Source of the DNA: Microbacterium luteum
Lineage (GTDB): Bacteria > Actinomycetota > Actinomycetes > Actinomycetales > Microbacteriaceae
DNA length: 64,000 nucleotides
Direction of reading: 5' to 3'
NCBI RefSeq assembly: GCF_015277875.1
Contig: NZ_CP063814.1
Span: forward strand, 2,666,001 to 2,730,000
Shown: positions 17,296 through 26,232 of the stretch, in pieces
How positions within the stretch are numbered: position 1 is the stretch's first letter
Layout of the letters: each line of letters begins with the position of its first letter
Program-made: the position numbers and the translations under genes
Notes under the pieces: generated by a model
The model's input: only the letters and a program-made list of their open reading frames with translations
What the model was told of the DNA's origin: nothing
The model's database searches: none

Positions 17296-18186
17296 ATGGC
17301 GAACATGTACACGATGCAGGACCCGACCACGCAGTTCCCGCGTCCGCCCTTCCCGCCGCAGCAGCAGGGCGCGCCCGGAACGGTCCACGCGATGGACCCT
17401 GCTCCCGACCATGGCGAGCAGAGCTATGTCGGCACGGGCCGACTTCCGGGTCGCAGGGCACTCGTGACCGGAGCCGACTCCGGCATCGGCCGCGCGGTCG
17501 CCATCGCCTACGCCCGGGAAGGTGCCGACGTGGCACTGAGCTACCTGCCCGAGGAGCAGAAGCAGGCCGAGGAGGTCGCGGCGCTCATCGAGAAGGAGGG
17601 GCGCAAGGCCCTCCTTCTCCCCGGCGACCTGCAGGACGAGCAGACGAACGTCGACGTGGTGGCGAAGACCGTCGGGGAGCTCGGCGGCATCGACATCCTG
17701 GTGATCAACGCCGGCGCGATGCCGACGGTGGACAGCATCGACGACTTCGACACGCACACGCTCGACCACGTCATGAAGGCCAACATCTATCCGCTGTTCT
17801 GGCTGACCAAGGCAGCCTCACCCCACCTGCCGGCCGGAGCCGCGGTGATCACGACCTCGAGCGAGCAGGGCTTCCAGCCCTCGCCGTCGCTCGCGGAGTA
17901 CGCCGTGTCGAAGGCCGGGATCGCCAACTGGACCCGGGCGCTCGCACAGCAGCTCATCGGGCGCGGCATCCGGGTGAACGGCGTGGCCCCGGGCCCGGTG
18001 TGGACGCCCCTGCAGCCGGCGTACGTGCCGAACGAGAAGATCGAGCACTTCGGCGAGCAGACCCCGATGGGGCGGGCCGGCCAGCCGGTCGAACTCGCGC
18101 CGGCGTTCGTCTTCCTCGCATCGCAGGAGTCGAGCTACGTCGTGGGCGAGACGATCGCGGTCACCGGCGGCGTGCCCATCCACTGA
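17296..18186 (+). CDS. SDR-family oxidoreductase of the stress-associated YghA type
   Basis: 296 residues. The N-terminal extension of about 50 residues (MQDPTTQFPRPPFPPQQQGA) is characteristic of the long YghA/GspA-like SDRs. Cofactor motif TGADSGIG is followed by the active-site Ser (TTSSEQG), Tyr and Lys (YAVSK). The ATG at 17296 has CGGGAG 5 nt upstream and lies 11 nt after dps. It is probably an NADP-dependent aldehyde or carbonyl reductase induced with dps. A strong bidirectional terminator follows. Confidence 0.9.
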   Translation: MANMYTMQDPTTQFPRPPFPPQQQGAPGTVHAMDPAPDHGEQSYVGTGRLPGRRALVTGADSGIGRAVAIAYAREGADVALSYLPEEQKQAEEVAALIEKEGRKALLLPGDLQDEQTNVDVVAKTVGELGGIDILVINAGAMPTVDSIDDFDTHTLDHVMKANIYPLFWLTKAASPHLPAGAAVITTSSEQGFQPSPSLAEYAVSKAGIANWTRALAQQLIGRGIRVNGVAPGPVWTPLQPAYVPNEKIEHFGEQTPMGRAGQPVELAPAFVFLASQESSYVVGETIAVTGGVPIH

Positions 18187-18200
18187 CCGCGCCTCACGTC

Positions 18201-18230
18201 GCGAAGGCCCCGCTCCGGCGGGGCCTTCGC
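18201..18230. terminator. Bidirectional rho-independent-like hairpin
   Basis: Perfect 13-bp stem GCGAAGGCCCCGC / GCGGGGCCTTCGC with a 4-nt TCCG loop, between the SDR stop (18186) and the convergent yrhK-like stop (18235). Confidence 0.88.
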
Positions 18231-18234
18231 CGTG

Positions 18235-18537
18235 TCAATAGTCTCCGACTTGGTCGGTGCGGTCACGGCCCGCGCCGAACCGCTTCAGGTGCACCCTGCG
18301 GGCCAGACGGATGCCCGGTCGCACGAGGAACTGCACGCTGCCGGCGATGAAGAACCATGTGGCGACGATCGACGTCGACTCCCAGAGGAACAGCACGCTC
18401 CCCACCACGAACAGCACGCCGATGAGCACGTCGTTGACAATGCTGAGGGTCTCGTAGCGGTTGCGGATGACGAGTTCGTCACGTCCCACCGGGACGTCGA
18501 TGTCGGTGTTGCGGTCGCGGCGGCTCGCTGAGGTCAT
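18235..18537 (-). CDS. YrhK-like small membrane protein
   Basis: 100 residues. RNRYETLSIVNDVLIGVLFVVGSVLFLWES followed by a second hydrophobic segment (VATWFFIAGSVQFLVRPGI) matches the two-helix YrhK domain. Both termini are charged and probably cytosolic. Its function is not established in the family. It ends convergently on the terminator after the SDR gene. Confidence 0.78.
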   Translation of the reverse strand: MTSASRRDRNTDIDVPVGRDELVIRNRYETLSIVNDVLIGVLFVVGSVLFLWESTSIVATWFFIAGSVQFLVRPGIRLARRVHLKRFGAGRDRTDQVGDY

Positions 18538-18647
18538 CAGACCATCATCTCGGCGAGCCCGATCGCTCTGTCAACCCGGTGCCGCATCCTGACGAGGTCT
18601 GTTGGGCTGGTCAGATCGACCCGGACCCGACAAGCGAGGAGAAGACG

Positions 18648-19052
18648 ATGACGGTGATCGACCAGATGTGGTCCTCCCACCCGCAGGTGGACGGCGGCGA
18701 CACGAGCGAGCTCGTGCGCCGCTGCCTCGAGGCGTGCGTGGAGTGCGCGCAGGTGTGCACCGTGTGCGCGGATGCCTGCCTCGGCGAAGAGATGGTGGCC
18801 GACCTGGTCGGCTGCATCCGCCTCAACTCCGACTGCGCGGACATCTGCGCTGCGACGTCGACCGTGCTGGCTCGACAGACCCAGCCCGACCTCGCCGTCG
18901 TGCGGGCCGTACTCGAGGCCTGCCGCACGGCGTGCGCCGCGTGCGCTGCCGAGTGCGGCAGCCATGCCGACATGCACGACCACTGCCGCGTGTGCGCGGA
19001 GTCGTGCCGGCGCTGCGAGCAGGCCTGCACCGACCTGCTCGCCGCTCTCTGA
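18648..19052 (+). CDS. Cys-rich four-helix-bundle copper-binding protein
   Basis: 134 residues containing 18 cysteines, mostly in CxxxC or CxxC spacing along predicted helices (RRCLEACVECAQVCTVCADAC), plus HADMHDHC. This is the pattern of the DUF326 / copper-storage-protein (Csp) family, which binds many Cu(I) ions inside a four-helix bundle. There is no signal peptide, so a cytosolic copper store is likely. The ATG at 18648 follows GAGGAGAAG. It stands alone, with no copper exporter or CsoR nearby. Confidence 0.88.
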   Translation: MTVIDQMWSSHPQVDGGDTSELVRRCLEACVECAQVCTVCADACLGEEMVADLVGCIRLNSDCADICAATSTVLARQTQPDLAVVRAVLEACRTACAACAAECGSHADMHDHCRVCAESCRRCEQACTDLLAAL

Positions 19053-19136
19053 CGCCGCACGCGGCGGCTCGGTCTCATAGGTTGAGCACAGATTTCTCTG
19101 GGGATCGACATCACGGCGACGCCTACCGTCGCGGGC

Positions 19137-19905
19137 ATGCAGAAATCCGCAATGCCCCGACGACGGGCGATCACCCGCACCCCCGCCGCGATCGGAACAG
19201 CGACGCTGGTCACCGTCGGCCTCGCCCTCGCCGGGTGCACCGCTGAGACGACGAGCACCGAAACCGCCGAGCCGACGACAACGGCCGAGAGCACGCCGAG
19301 CGCGACCGCCGAAGCGACGACGGACGTCGTCGCGCTGGCCGAGGCGTTCGCGGCGACCCTCGACGCGGATCAGCAGGCGTCGCTCTTCCAGGAGTACACC
19401 TTCGACAACGCCGCCAACTGGTCGAACTTCCCCAATGCCCTGCTGGCCGGCGGTGGCCCGGGCGCGCAGAGTTCGTCGGGCGGCCGCGTCGGCCTGCAGA
19501 CCGACAGCCTGACCGACGAGCAGTGGACCGCCCTGGAGGATCTCCTGCGCGCGGTGACCGGTTCGGCCGAGAACGAGGGCTTCGACGAGATCGTGCAGCA
19601 CCTCGCCGGCGACGACTACCTCGCCGACAACGGCGGCGGGTCGGACTACGGTGAGGGTCAGTTCTTCGTCGCGTTCCTCGGCACCCCGTCGGACTCGGGA
19701 ACGTGAGTACGAGGCCGAGCTGGATGAGACCTACGTCGCCTTCTCGGGCGGCACCGCGATGGACGCCGTCGGCGACTACATCCGCATCGACGGCCCGTCG
19801 GTGTGGATCGAGTTCTCGATGCAGAACGGCATCGTGCTCTCCGGCGCGCATCCCCACGCGGTGTGGCGCGACAAGCAGAACGACTACGGCGGGCTCACCT
19901 CGTGA
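19137..19905 (+). pseudogene. DUF3500-family lipoprotein gene with internal deletion and frame change
   Basis: The 5' frame encodes a lipoprotein start (LALAGC lipobox) and the DUF3500 N-terminal part, through GGGSDYGEGQFFVAFLGTPS, then stops at 19706. The family C-terminus resumes in the +1 frame from about 19692: EYEAELDETYVAFSGG, then YIRIDGPSVWIEF and HPHAVWRDK, ending at 19905. In intact DUF3500 proteins a long middle section, including a conserved GHH region, separates these parts. Here they abut, so this is an internal deletion and not a simple sequencing slip. The following HupE gene starts inside its stop codon (GTGA), so the pair was an operon. Confidence 0.82.
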
Positions 19906-21305
19906 CCCACCCCCAGATCGCCCGCGGTCCCGTGCCTCCCCCCACACGGGGCCGCGGGCTCGGTCGCCGCATGATCCCGCTGATCGCGGGCATGTTCGTC
20001 GCCCTCGTCGGTGTGTTCGTCGTCGCGGCCCCGGCATCGGCCCATGTCGTACCCTCGACGGTCATCGCCCTCGACGCCCACGACGATGGCGTGACGGCCG
20101 CCCTGACGCTTCCCGCGGCCGACCTCGAGCTCGCCTCCGGCATCGACGTGCCCGATGACGCCGGAGCGGTGATCGACGCCGACACCGCCGACGCCGTCGA
20201 GGCCTACCTCGAGGAGCACATCGCCGCGACGTCGGATTCCGGCTCGTGGGATGTGGCGGTCGCGGACATCGCCCTGGCAGACGTGGAGCAGTGGGGTACC
20301 GGCGCCTTCCTCGCGGTGACCGCGACGGCGGAGCTGACCGCTCCGACGGCGGCCGACGCCCGCAGCTTCGTGCTGGCCTACGACGCGATCATCCATCAGG
20401 TGGTCACCGCCGACATCTTCGTGACTCTGCAGAACGACTGGGTCACGGGCGAATTCGAATCGACCCGCGACCTCGGCACCATTCAGGTCGACACCGTCAC
20501 CGGGACGGTCTCGCCGTTGCCGATCGACCTCGACGACGGCAGCCTGTGGCAGGGATTCACCGGCATGGTCGGCCTCGGCCTGTCGCACATCGCCGAGGGC
20601 ACCGACCATCAGCTGTTCCTGCTGACCCTCCTCCTCCCCGCACCCCTCCTCGCGGCCGCCGGGCGCTGGCGCGGCAACGCACCGGTGCGCACGACCGTCC
20701 GGCGCATCCTGGGCGTCACGATCGCGTTCACCATCGGCCATTCGGTGACGCTGGCGTTGGGCACCCTCGGGCTGCCGGTGCCGGTGCCGCTGGTCGAGGC
20801 GCTCATCTCGGCGAGCATCATCGTCGCCGCCGTCCATGCCATCCGTCCGATCTTCCCCGGGCGGGAAGCGCTCGTGGCCGCGCTTTTCGGGCTCATCCAC
20901 GGGATGGCCTTCTCGCTCACGCTCACGGCTCTCGATCTGACCGGCTGGCAGCTGATGCTGAGCCTGCTGGGCTTCAACCTCGTGATCGAGCTCATGCAGC
21001 TCGCGGTCGTCGCCCTCGTGCTGCCGCCGCTGGTCGTGCTCGCCCGAACGCGCGTCTACACGCCGCTGCGGATCGTCGCCGCCGGCCTCATCGCCCTCGC
21101 GGCGATCGGGTGGGTTCTCGACCGCCTCGGCGTCGCGAACGCCATCGCGACGATCGCGGATGGGATCGGTGCGCTGAGCCCGTGGATCGCCGGCGCGCTG
21201 TGGGTGGCCGCCGCCCTCACGGTGGTGCGTGCGCGCGGTCGCCATCTTGTCGACCGCCGATGCGCGGCCCCTGTGGAGACCGGGAGTGTCCTCAGGGCTG
21301 GCTGA
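19902..21305 (+). CDS. HupE/UreJ-family membrane protein
   Basis: 467 residues from the GTG at 19902, which overlaps the DUF3500 stop. A signal peptide (MIPLIAGMFVALVGVFVV, predicted cut after PASA) suggests an ATG at 19971 as an alternative. A ~200-residue extracellular domain precedes about seven membrane helices with the family motifs GLSHIAEGTDHQLFLL, FTIGHSVTLALG and GLIHGMAFSLTL. Conserved His/Glu/Asp in the membrane are typical of HupE/UreJ nickel or cobalt transport proteins; the metal is not determined for this subfamily. It was coupled to the now broken DUF3500 gene. Confidence 0.88.
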   Translation: MTHPQIARGPVPPPTRGRGLGRRMIPLIAGMFVALVGVFVVAAPASAHVVPSTVIALDAHDDGVTAALTLPAADLELASGIDVPDDAGAVIDADTADAVEAYLEEHIAATSDSGSWDVAVADIALADVEQWGTGAFLAVTATAELTAPTAADARSFVLAYDAIIHQVVTADIFVTLQNDWVTGEFESTRDLGTIQVDTVTGTVSPLPIDLDDGSLWQGFTGMVGLGLSHIAEGTDHQLFLLTLLLPAPLLAAAGRWRGNAPVRTTVRRILGVTIAFTIGHSVTLALGTLGLPVPVPLVEALISASIIVAAVHAIRPIFPGREALVAALFGLIHGMAFSLTLTALDLTGWQLMLSLLGFNLVIELMQLAVVALVLPPLVVLARTRVYTPLRIVAAGLIALAAIGWVLDRLGVANAIATIADGIGALSPWIAGALWVAAALTVVRARGRHLVDRRCAAPVETGSVLRAG

Positions 21306-21369
21306 AGCTCACGGATGACGGCCCAGACCGCTCGTATGGTGACGAGACGACGCGACGACAGGAGCCCTC

Positions 21370-21837
21370 GTGAGCACATCGACGATCCGTGCGACGCCAC
21401 GCAGCGGCGCGACCCTGCCGATCATCGCCGCCCTGGCCACCGCGTACCTCGCGGCCGTGCTGTGGCTGACGGTGCGCCCCCTGCCCTGGGTGACCGAGAC
21501 GAATGAGACGCCTCTCGGCGTGCTCAACCCCGCCGCGTGGCTCGACACGGCGGCATGGGTCGACGGCCCGTCGGCCGAGATCGTCGCCAACGTCGTGATG
21601 TTCCTACCCGCCGGGGTCTTCAGCGCACTTCTTCTCCGCGGCGGGATGCGCGTGCTGGCGCCGCTCGCGCTGACGGTGTTCATCGAGGTGGTGCAGATCC
21701 CGCTCGAGAGCCGGATCTCGCATCCTCGCGACCTCGTGGCCAACGCGCTGGGTGCGATGCTCGGGCTGGCCGCCGTCGCGGTCGCGAGATGGATGGGTCG
21801 CCGCCTGCGTCAGGGACCGGCATCCGCCCGAGTGTGA
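21370..21837 (+). CDS. VanZ-family membrane protein
   Basis: 155 residues with four hydrophobic helices. LNPAAWLDTAAWVDGPSAEIVANVVMFLPAGVF, the ...E(V)VQ... acidic residue in TVFIEVVQIPLESR and HPRDLVANALGAMLG match the VanZ-like domain. That domain is linked in some bacteria to glycopeptide resistance or cell-envelope lipid handling. The GTG start has AGGAG 6 nt upstream. TATGGT at 21335-21340 is a plausible -10. It overlaps the MFS gene by one base. Confidence 0.88.
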   Translation: MSTSTIRATPRSGATLPIIAALATAYLAAVLWLTVRPLPWVTETNETPLGVLNPAAWLDTAAWVDGPSAEIVANVVMFLPAGVFSALLLRGGMRVLAPLALTVFIEVVQIPLESRISHPRDLVANALGAMLGLAAVAVARWMGRRLRQGPASARV

Positions 21838-23147
21838 TGGAGCTCCAGCGCCGGCGGGCCGTCATCGGCAGTTCGGTGGGAACCATCATCGAGTGGTACG
21901 ACTTCACCCTGTACGGGCTGGCGTCGGCGCTCGTGTTCGCACCGCTCTTCTTCCCGGGAGCGGGCGATCTCGCCGGCATCCTGAGCGCGTTCGCGACGTT
22001 CGCCGTCGGGTTCGCGGTGCGTCCGATCGGCGGCCTCATCTTCGCCCACTTCGGCGACCGCATCGGCCGCAAGGCGACCCTGCTGGCGACGCTCCTGATG
22101 ATGGGCACCGCCACGACCCTCATCGGTCTGCTGCCCACCGGCGAGCAGATCGGCATCCGGGCGCCGATCCTGCTCATCCTCATGCGCCTGTTCCAGGGCG
22201 CCGGGGCCGGTGCGGAGTTCGCCGGGGCGATGACGATGGCCAGCGAATCGGCGCCGTCGACCAACCGTGCGTGGACGGCCGGCTTCCCCGGCGCGTCGGT
22301 GTACGTCGGGATGGCGCTGGCGACGACGGCCTTCGCGATCATCACCGCCGTCATGCCGCTGGAGCAGTTCCAGGCGTGGGGATGGCGCATCCCGTTCATC
22401 GCGAGCATCGTCATCGTCGCGTTCGCCCTGTACTTCCGCCTGCGGGTGAAGGAGACCGCCGCTTTCGAGACCGCCGAGCGCGAGGGCACCGTGCAGCGCG
22501 CGCCGCTGACCGAGGCCGTCCGTACCCACTGGCGCTACCTGCTCGCCGGCATGGCACTGTTCGTCTTCATCCTGCCGTGGGTGTACGTCGTGCAGACCTG
22601 GTCCATCTCGTACACGACCGGCACGCTGTCGGTCGACGCGACCCACGCGCTCATCGGCGTGGTCGTCGCCGAGCTGCTGACCATCCCGGCGACGCTGCTG
22701 TTCGGCCGCCTCGCCGACCGCATCGGCCGCAAGCCGGTGCTGATGGGCGCGGCGATCTTCGCGGTGCTGTTCGCCTTCCCGATGTTCCTGCTGTTCCAGA
22801 CCGAGGATTCGTGGCTCGTGGGCCTCGCGCTCGTGCTGGGGCTGGCGATCATCCAGGGCGCGACGATCGGCGTCTCTGCGGCGATGCTGGCCGAGCTGTT
22901 CCCGACGCGGGTGCGCTGGAGCGGCATCGCGATCTCGCGCGAGATCCCGGCCGCGCTCGTCGGCGGCACCGCTCCCCTCGTCGCGGCCGCCCTCGTCGGT
23001 GCCGCCGGCGGCGCACCCTGGCTCGTCGCCGGCTACCTCGTCGCGCTGAGCGTGATCGGCATCATCGGCATCGCCTTCCTGCCCGAGACGCTGCACCGCT
23101 CCCTCAACGCTGCACCGGAGCAGACTCGGGAGCGCGCGACCGCCTGA
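21837..23147 (+). CDS. MFS transporter, metabolite:H+ symporter (MHS/ProP-like) family
   Basis: 436 residues with 12 predicted membrane helices. The opening GSSVGTIIEWYDFTLYGLAS is the signature of the MHS subfamily (ProP, KgtP, ShiA). The loop 2-3 motif GDRIGRK appears, and a related ADRIGRK follows in the second half. Substrates in this group are organic acids, betaine or proline taken up with protons; the one here is unknown. The ATG overlaps the vanZ stop (TGATG). Its last 44 nt overlap the 3' end of the convergent kinase gene. Confidence 0.92.
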   Translation: MELQRRRAVIGSSVGTIIEWYDFTLYGLASALVFAPLFFPGAGDLAGILSAFATFAVGFAVRPIGGLIFAHFGDRIGRKATLLATLLMMGTATTLIGLLPTGEQIGIRAPILLILMRLFQGAGAGAEFAGAMTMASESAPSTNRAWTAGFPGASVYVGMALATTAFAIITAVMPLEQFQAWGWRIPFIASIVIVAFALYFRLRVKETAAFETAEREGTVQRAPLTEAVRTHWRYLLAGMALFVFILPWVYVVQTWSISYTTGTLSVDATHALIGVVVAELLTIPATLLFGRLADRIGRKPVLMGAAIFAVLFAFPMFLLFQTEDSWLVGLALVLGLAIIQGATIGVSAAMLAELFPTRVRWSGIAISREIPAALVGGTAPLVAAALVGAAGGAPWLVAGYLVALSVIGIIGIAFLPETLHRSLNAAPEQTRERATA

Positions 23148-24927
23148 CACCGTGGCCTGAGGCCTCCGGCAGCAGGGCGTCGAAGACCACGTCGTCACCG
23201 GACTGCGTGACCGTCACATCGACGCCCCGCGTGCCGAGGCCCTCGGCTCGACTCGCCTGCTCGCGCAGCCGACCGTTGGAGATGGCACGCACGCGCATCC
23301 GGCCGTCGTCGGCCACATCGAGGTCGACGACGGCCGACCGCGCGCCGGAATGCTTGACCGCGTTCACGAGCGCCTCGTTGACGACCTCGACCACCTGCCG
23401 CGCGATGTCGGCATCCATCATCGCGATGGCTGCGCCGTCGGAGGTCTTCACGGTGACCTCCAGCACGGCACCCCAGGCACCGAGGATGCGCTCGATCGGG
23501 CCCGCACCCGCATCCCCGAGCTCGCCGACCCGGGTCGCGGCGGGGTGCTCACGGTCCTCGACACCGAGCATGCGATCGAAAGCGTCGTCGGTCTCGCGTC
23601 GAAAGTCCGCCAGGTGCCTCTCCCGCACGTGGCCCTCGTCGACGTGCGCGGCGAGCACCACGCAGCGTCCTTGCACCCGGCCGTGCAGCAGACTCACCGC
23701 CCGGGGCAGCGGGTCGTGAGCGCGGGCCGTCTCCTCGGCGAGGTCACGCGCGACATCGGCGAGGAGCGTCTCGGCCCGTCGCGCCACGGCGCGCGCCTGG
23801 CGCACCGCGTCGATGCAGAGGGAGAGGACGATCACGAGCCCCGGGACGGCGATGACGCCGACGAGTCCCACGACGCCGATGTCGGGCAGGAGCGTGAGCG
23901 AGAGGGCAGCGACCGCAACGCCGGCCGCCGTCCAGACCGCGACGAAGAGGATGGGGCGCAGCGGACCCTGCCGGTCCGGGATGACCCACCGCACCACGGC
24001 TCCAGCGGCCAGATCGATCGCGGCGACCCCGAGCATCCCGAGCACCACCACCGGCAGACCGCCCGCCGCGAGCGAGAACGGAAGGGTGCCGATGACGTAG
24101 ACCATCGCCACGACGAGCCAGGGGGTCGCGACGAGTCGCTCCGACAGCGAGCGCCGCACCCGCACGGTCGTGTCGATGACCTCCGGCTCGGATATCGCCT
24201 CGGCGACCTCGACGGCGAGGCGCTCGAGCGCGTGGCTGCTCGAGCGCACCTCGTCGGCGTAGGAGCGGACGGCGTCGAAATCGAGCGGTCCCGCGAGCAT
24301 GCGGTCGCGCTCCGCACGCAGCCGGCCGGCGGTGTCACCGAGCGTCTGCCGCGTGAGCGCGACCTGTTGGCGGGCACGGGAGAGGCGCACCTGCATCGTC
24401 GCGAGGGCATTGCGCAGGCGGGCGCTCGTAGCGCGGCGTTCGGCATACTGTGCGTGGGTCACGGCGACGAGCGAGAACAGCACGATGGCGGAGATGAGGT
24501 TGGTCACCGTGCGGGGGCCGAAGTGGCCGGCGCTGCTCAGACCCCACAGCTGCACCCCGAGCCAGTCGTTCAGCGGGGTCCGGATGCAGGTCACGAGCAG
24601 GAGCGCGGCGACCACCGTCATGCCCCGCGCCGCACGCGCACGGATGCGGCGTTCAGCGATCGCCGCGGGCACGAGCAGCACGGCCAGCACGACCCAGCCG
24701 AGCGCCGCGACCACGACGGCTTTCGCGTAACCCTCGAGCGAGGCGTTGTCGAGGGTCGGCACGCCCACGAACGTCGCGAGGACGAACGACAGCCCTGTGC
24801 TCCAGCGGTTGAAGAACGCGCCGCCGGAGACCGCATCCGCCCAGATCGCCACTGCTCTCCGGGCACGACGGACACGCGTTTCGCCGGCGAGACGCACGCG
24901 TGCGGAGAGGAGCTCGGGGTAAGGCAT
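23104..24927 (-). CDS. Membrane sensor kinase-like protein with HATPase domain
   Basis: 607 residues. There are two groups of hydrophobic helices (about 40-165 and 275-375) separated by a cytosolic coiled segment. A C-terminal HATPase_c region has N-box VVNEALVNAVKHSGA and a short G-box GLGTRGVD. The N-box matches NarL-type (HPK7) sensor kinases, but I do not see a clear HisKA_3 His motif, and ATP-lid motifs are weak. It may be a divergent kinase or a regulator that has lost activity. No response regulator is adjacent. The 3' end overlaps the convergent MFS gene by 44 nt. Confidence 0.75.
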   Translation of the reverse strand: MPYPELLSARVRLAGETRVRRARRAVAIWADAVSGGAFFNRWSTGLSFVLATFVGVPTLDNASLEGYAKAVVVAALGWVVLAVLLVPAAIAERRIRARAARGMTVVAALLLVTCIRTPLNDWLGVQLWGLSSAGHFGPRTVTNLISAIVLFSLVAVTHAQYAERRATSARLRNALATMQVRLSRARQQVALTRQTLGDTAGRLRAERDRMLAGPLDFDAVRSYADEVRSSSHALERLAVEVAEAISEPEVIDTTVRVRRSLSERLVATPWLVVAMVYVIGTLPFSLAAGGLPVVVLGMLGVAAIDLAAGAVVRWVIPDRQGPLRPILFVAVWTAAGVAVAALSLTLLPDIGVVGLVGVIAVPGLVIVLSLCIDAVRQARAVARRAETLLADVARDLAEETARAHDPLPRAVSLLHGRVQGRCVVLAAHVDEGHVRERHLADFRRETDDAFDRMLGVEDREHPAATRVGELGDAGAGPIERILGAWGAVLEVTVKTSDGAAIAMMDADIARQVVEVVNEALVNAVKHSGARSAVVDLDVADDGRMRVRAISNGRLREQASRAEGLGTRGVDVTVTQSGDDVVFDALLPEASGHGVRRSRAPESAPVQR

Positions 24928-24959
24928 TCGGGTGACCTTCCAAGCGGGTACCCCTTACG

Positions 24960-25355
24960 TTAGCGAAGCGCCCCGCTCAGCGGTTCGACCACGTGCCGGT
25001 GCTCGGCGATCCGCCCATCCCGCAGCACATACAGGTCGGCGAAACGCGTCGCCGCGCCGCCCGTGCGCAGCACCGAGAACGCGGCCACACCGTCGCCGGC
25101 GGCGACCAGCGCCTCGAGCGCGAACGACGCGGCCGGATCCTGGGTGAACAGCGCTGCCAGTTTCGCCATGACTCCCGCGCGCGTCGTGTCGCCGTCGTCG
25201 GGAGTGCGATCGACGAAGTCGTCGGCGATGAGGTCGTCGATCCGGTCGAGGTCGTGCGGTGGCGTGAGGACGACGTCGAAGAATCGCTGCACGACCTCGG
25301 CGTTGCGACGCGCCGCGTCCGAATCCGCCGCGACCGTCGCACCTATGTCTGCCAT
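24960..25355 (-). CDS. SnoaL/NTF2-like protein
   Basis: 131 residues. RRNAEVVQRFFDVVLTPPHDLDRIDDLIADDFVDRTP and the closing FADLYVLRDGRIAEHRHVVEPL match the SnoaL-like polyketide-cyclase/NTF2 fold. Such small alpha+beta barrels act as enzymes or ligand binders with variable active sites. The ATG at 25355 has GAGG 7 nt upstream; a GTG one codon earlier is possible. It lies 32 nt upstream of the sensor-kinase-like gene on the same strand and could be cotranscribed with it. Confidence 0.82.
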   Translation of the reverse strand: MADIGATVAADSDAARRNAEVVQRFFDVVLTPPHDLDRIDDLIADDFVDRTPDDGDTTRAGVMAKLAALFTQDPAASFALEALVAAGDGVAAFSVLRTGGAATRFADLYVLRDGRIAEHRHVVEPLSGALR

Positions 25356-25459
25356 CACGCGCCCTCATCCCGGCCCATCTGGTCGGTATGGTAGCGACCC
25401 TCCACCAGCGCCGACACCCCCACCGTGCCGCGGATATGGCCGGACTAGCATGGCTGACC

Positions 25460-25771
25460 ATGACCGACGCCAAGACGATGGTTCGCAGCACTCTCACGCT
25501 GGGCGATGATCCGTTCCGCCTCGCGCAGGATCAAGACCTCGAGGACCTGCAACACCGGATCGCGACGGCGATCAAGGACGGCGGAGGATTTGTGACCTTC
25601 GTCGTCGTCGGCAACCGCACGGTGAGCCTGTTCATGACGGGCCGCGAGCGGATCGCCCTGACCGTGGAGACGGTGCCCTACGACAGCCGTGACACGGGCG
25701 ACACGGACACGCCGTGGGGCGGACTGTTCGACGGCGGACACGACGGTCGCAGCGCGATCGACGGCATCTGA
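25460..25771 (+). CDS. Hypothetical protein, short alpha/beta fold
   Basis: 103 residues beginning MTDAKTMVRSTLTLGDDPFRLAQDQ, with a hydrophobic strand pair (FVTFVVVGNRTVSLFMTG). I do not recognise the family. TAGCAT at 25446-25451 lies 8 nt before the ATG with no ribosome site, fitting leaderless expression. Upstream ATGs are out of frame or would precede the promoter. A hairpin follows the stop. Confidence 0.62.
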   Translation: MTDAKTMVRSTLTLGDDPFRLAQDQDLEDLQHRIATAIKDGGGFVTFVVVGNRTVSLFMTGRERIALTVETVPYDSRDTGDTDTPWGGLFDGGHDGRSAIDGI

Positions 25772-25784
25772 CACCCGGCGATCA

Positions 25785-25804
25785 TGTCCCCCTTTCGGGG
25801 GACA
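25785..25804. promoter_or_regulatory. Palindrome overlapping a candidate -35, also a possible terminator
   Basis: TGTCCCCC-TTTC-GGGGGACA, a perfect 8-bp inverted repeat 14 nt after the preceding stop. Its right arm supplies GGGACA (25799-25804), which is 18 nt upstream of TAGCGT at 25823-25828. It could therefore be an operator over a promoter, the terminator of the gene before it, or both. Confidence 0.5.
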
Positions 25805-25828
25805 ATCTCAGGCGAGCGGCGCTAGCGT

Positions 25829-25893
25829 TGATGCAAGCACCCCACGGGTGCGACCGTCCCTTCCCTCCCGCCCAACCGGAGAGGGAAGGGACG
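25829..25893 (+). ncRNA. Candidate small structured RNA
   Basis: Downstream of the promoter-like GGGACA/TAGCGT pair are two hairpins. The first is GCACCC-CAC-GGGTGC (25837-25851). The second is a perfect 13-bp stem CGTCCCTTCCCTC / GAGGGAAGGGACG (25855-25867 and 25881-25893) with a 13-nt loop. No ribosome site or convincing reading frame uses this transcript. It could be a small RNA ending at the second stem or a leader for csbD 150 nt further on. Confidence 0.35.
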
Positions 25894-26043
25894 ATCTCGT
25901 TGCGCACGATAACGCGTCTCGACGGTGACGGCCAGGCCTCGTGCGGCCGATCACTAGCAGAGATCGCCGCACTTGACGAGGCCCCTCTCCGCGGCGGTGT
26001 CCGAGCGTAGCGTCGCGGTGACACCACGTCGAAAGGAGCCGTC

Positions 26044-26214
26044 ATGGGACTTGACGACAAGATCAGCAACGCCGCCGAAGACCTTCAGGGCAAGGGCAAG
26101 GAGGCGGCCGGCAAGAGCACCGACGACGAAAGCCTCGAGCGCGAAGGCCAGGCCGACCAGACCAAGGCCAACCTGAAGAAGGCCGGCGAGAACGTGAAGG
26201 ATGCCTTCAAGTAA
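26044..26214 (+). CDS. CsbD-family general stress protein
   Basis: 56 residues: MGLDDKISNAAEDLQGKGKE, then KSTDDESLEREGQADQTKA and a KKAGENVKDAFK end. The hydrophilic, Ala/Lys/Glu-rich helical repeat matches the CsbD family, which is induced by general stress regulators in many bacteria. The ATG has AAAGGAG 6 nt upstream. A TAGCGT hexamer at 26008-26013 is a likely -10. A perfect palindromic terminator follows directly. The exact function of the family is unknown. Confidence 0.9.
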   Translation: MGLDDKISNAAEDLQGKGKEAAGKSTDDESLEREGQADQTKANLKKAGENVKDAFK

Positions 26215-26232
26215 GGCGCCTGCGATCCCGAC

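Noticed and set aside
25831..26010. 60-codon open frame over the hairpins upstream of csbD
   Set aside because: Its ATG is only 2 nt after the TAGCGT hexamer, so it would precede or touch the transcription start. It also spans two strong stems and has no known relatives.
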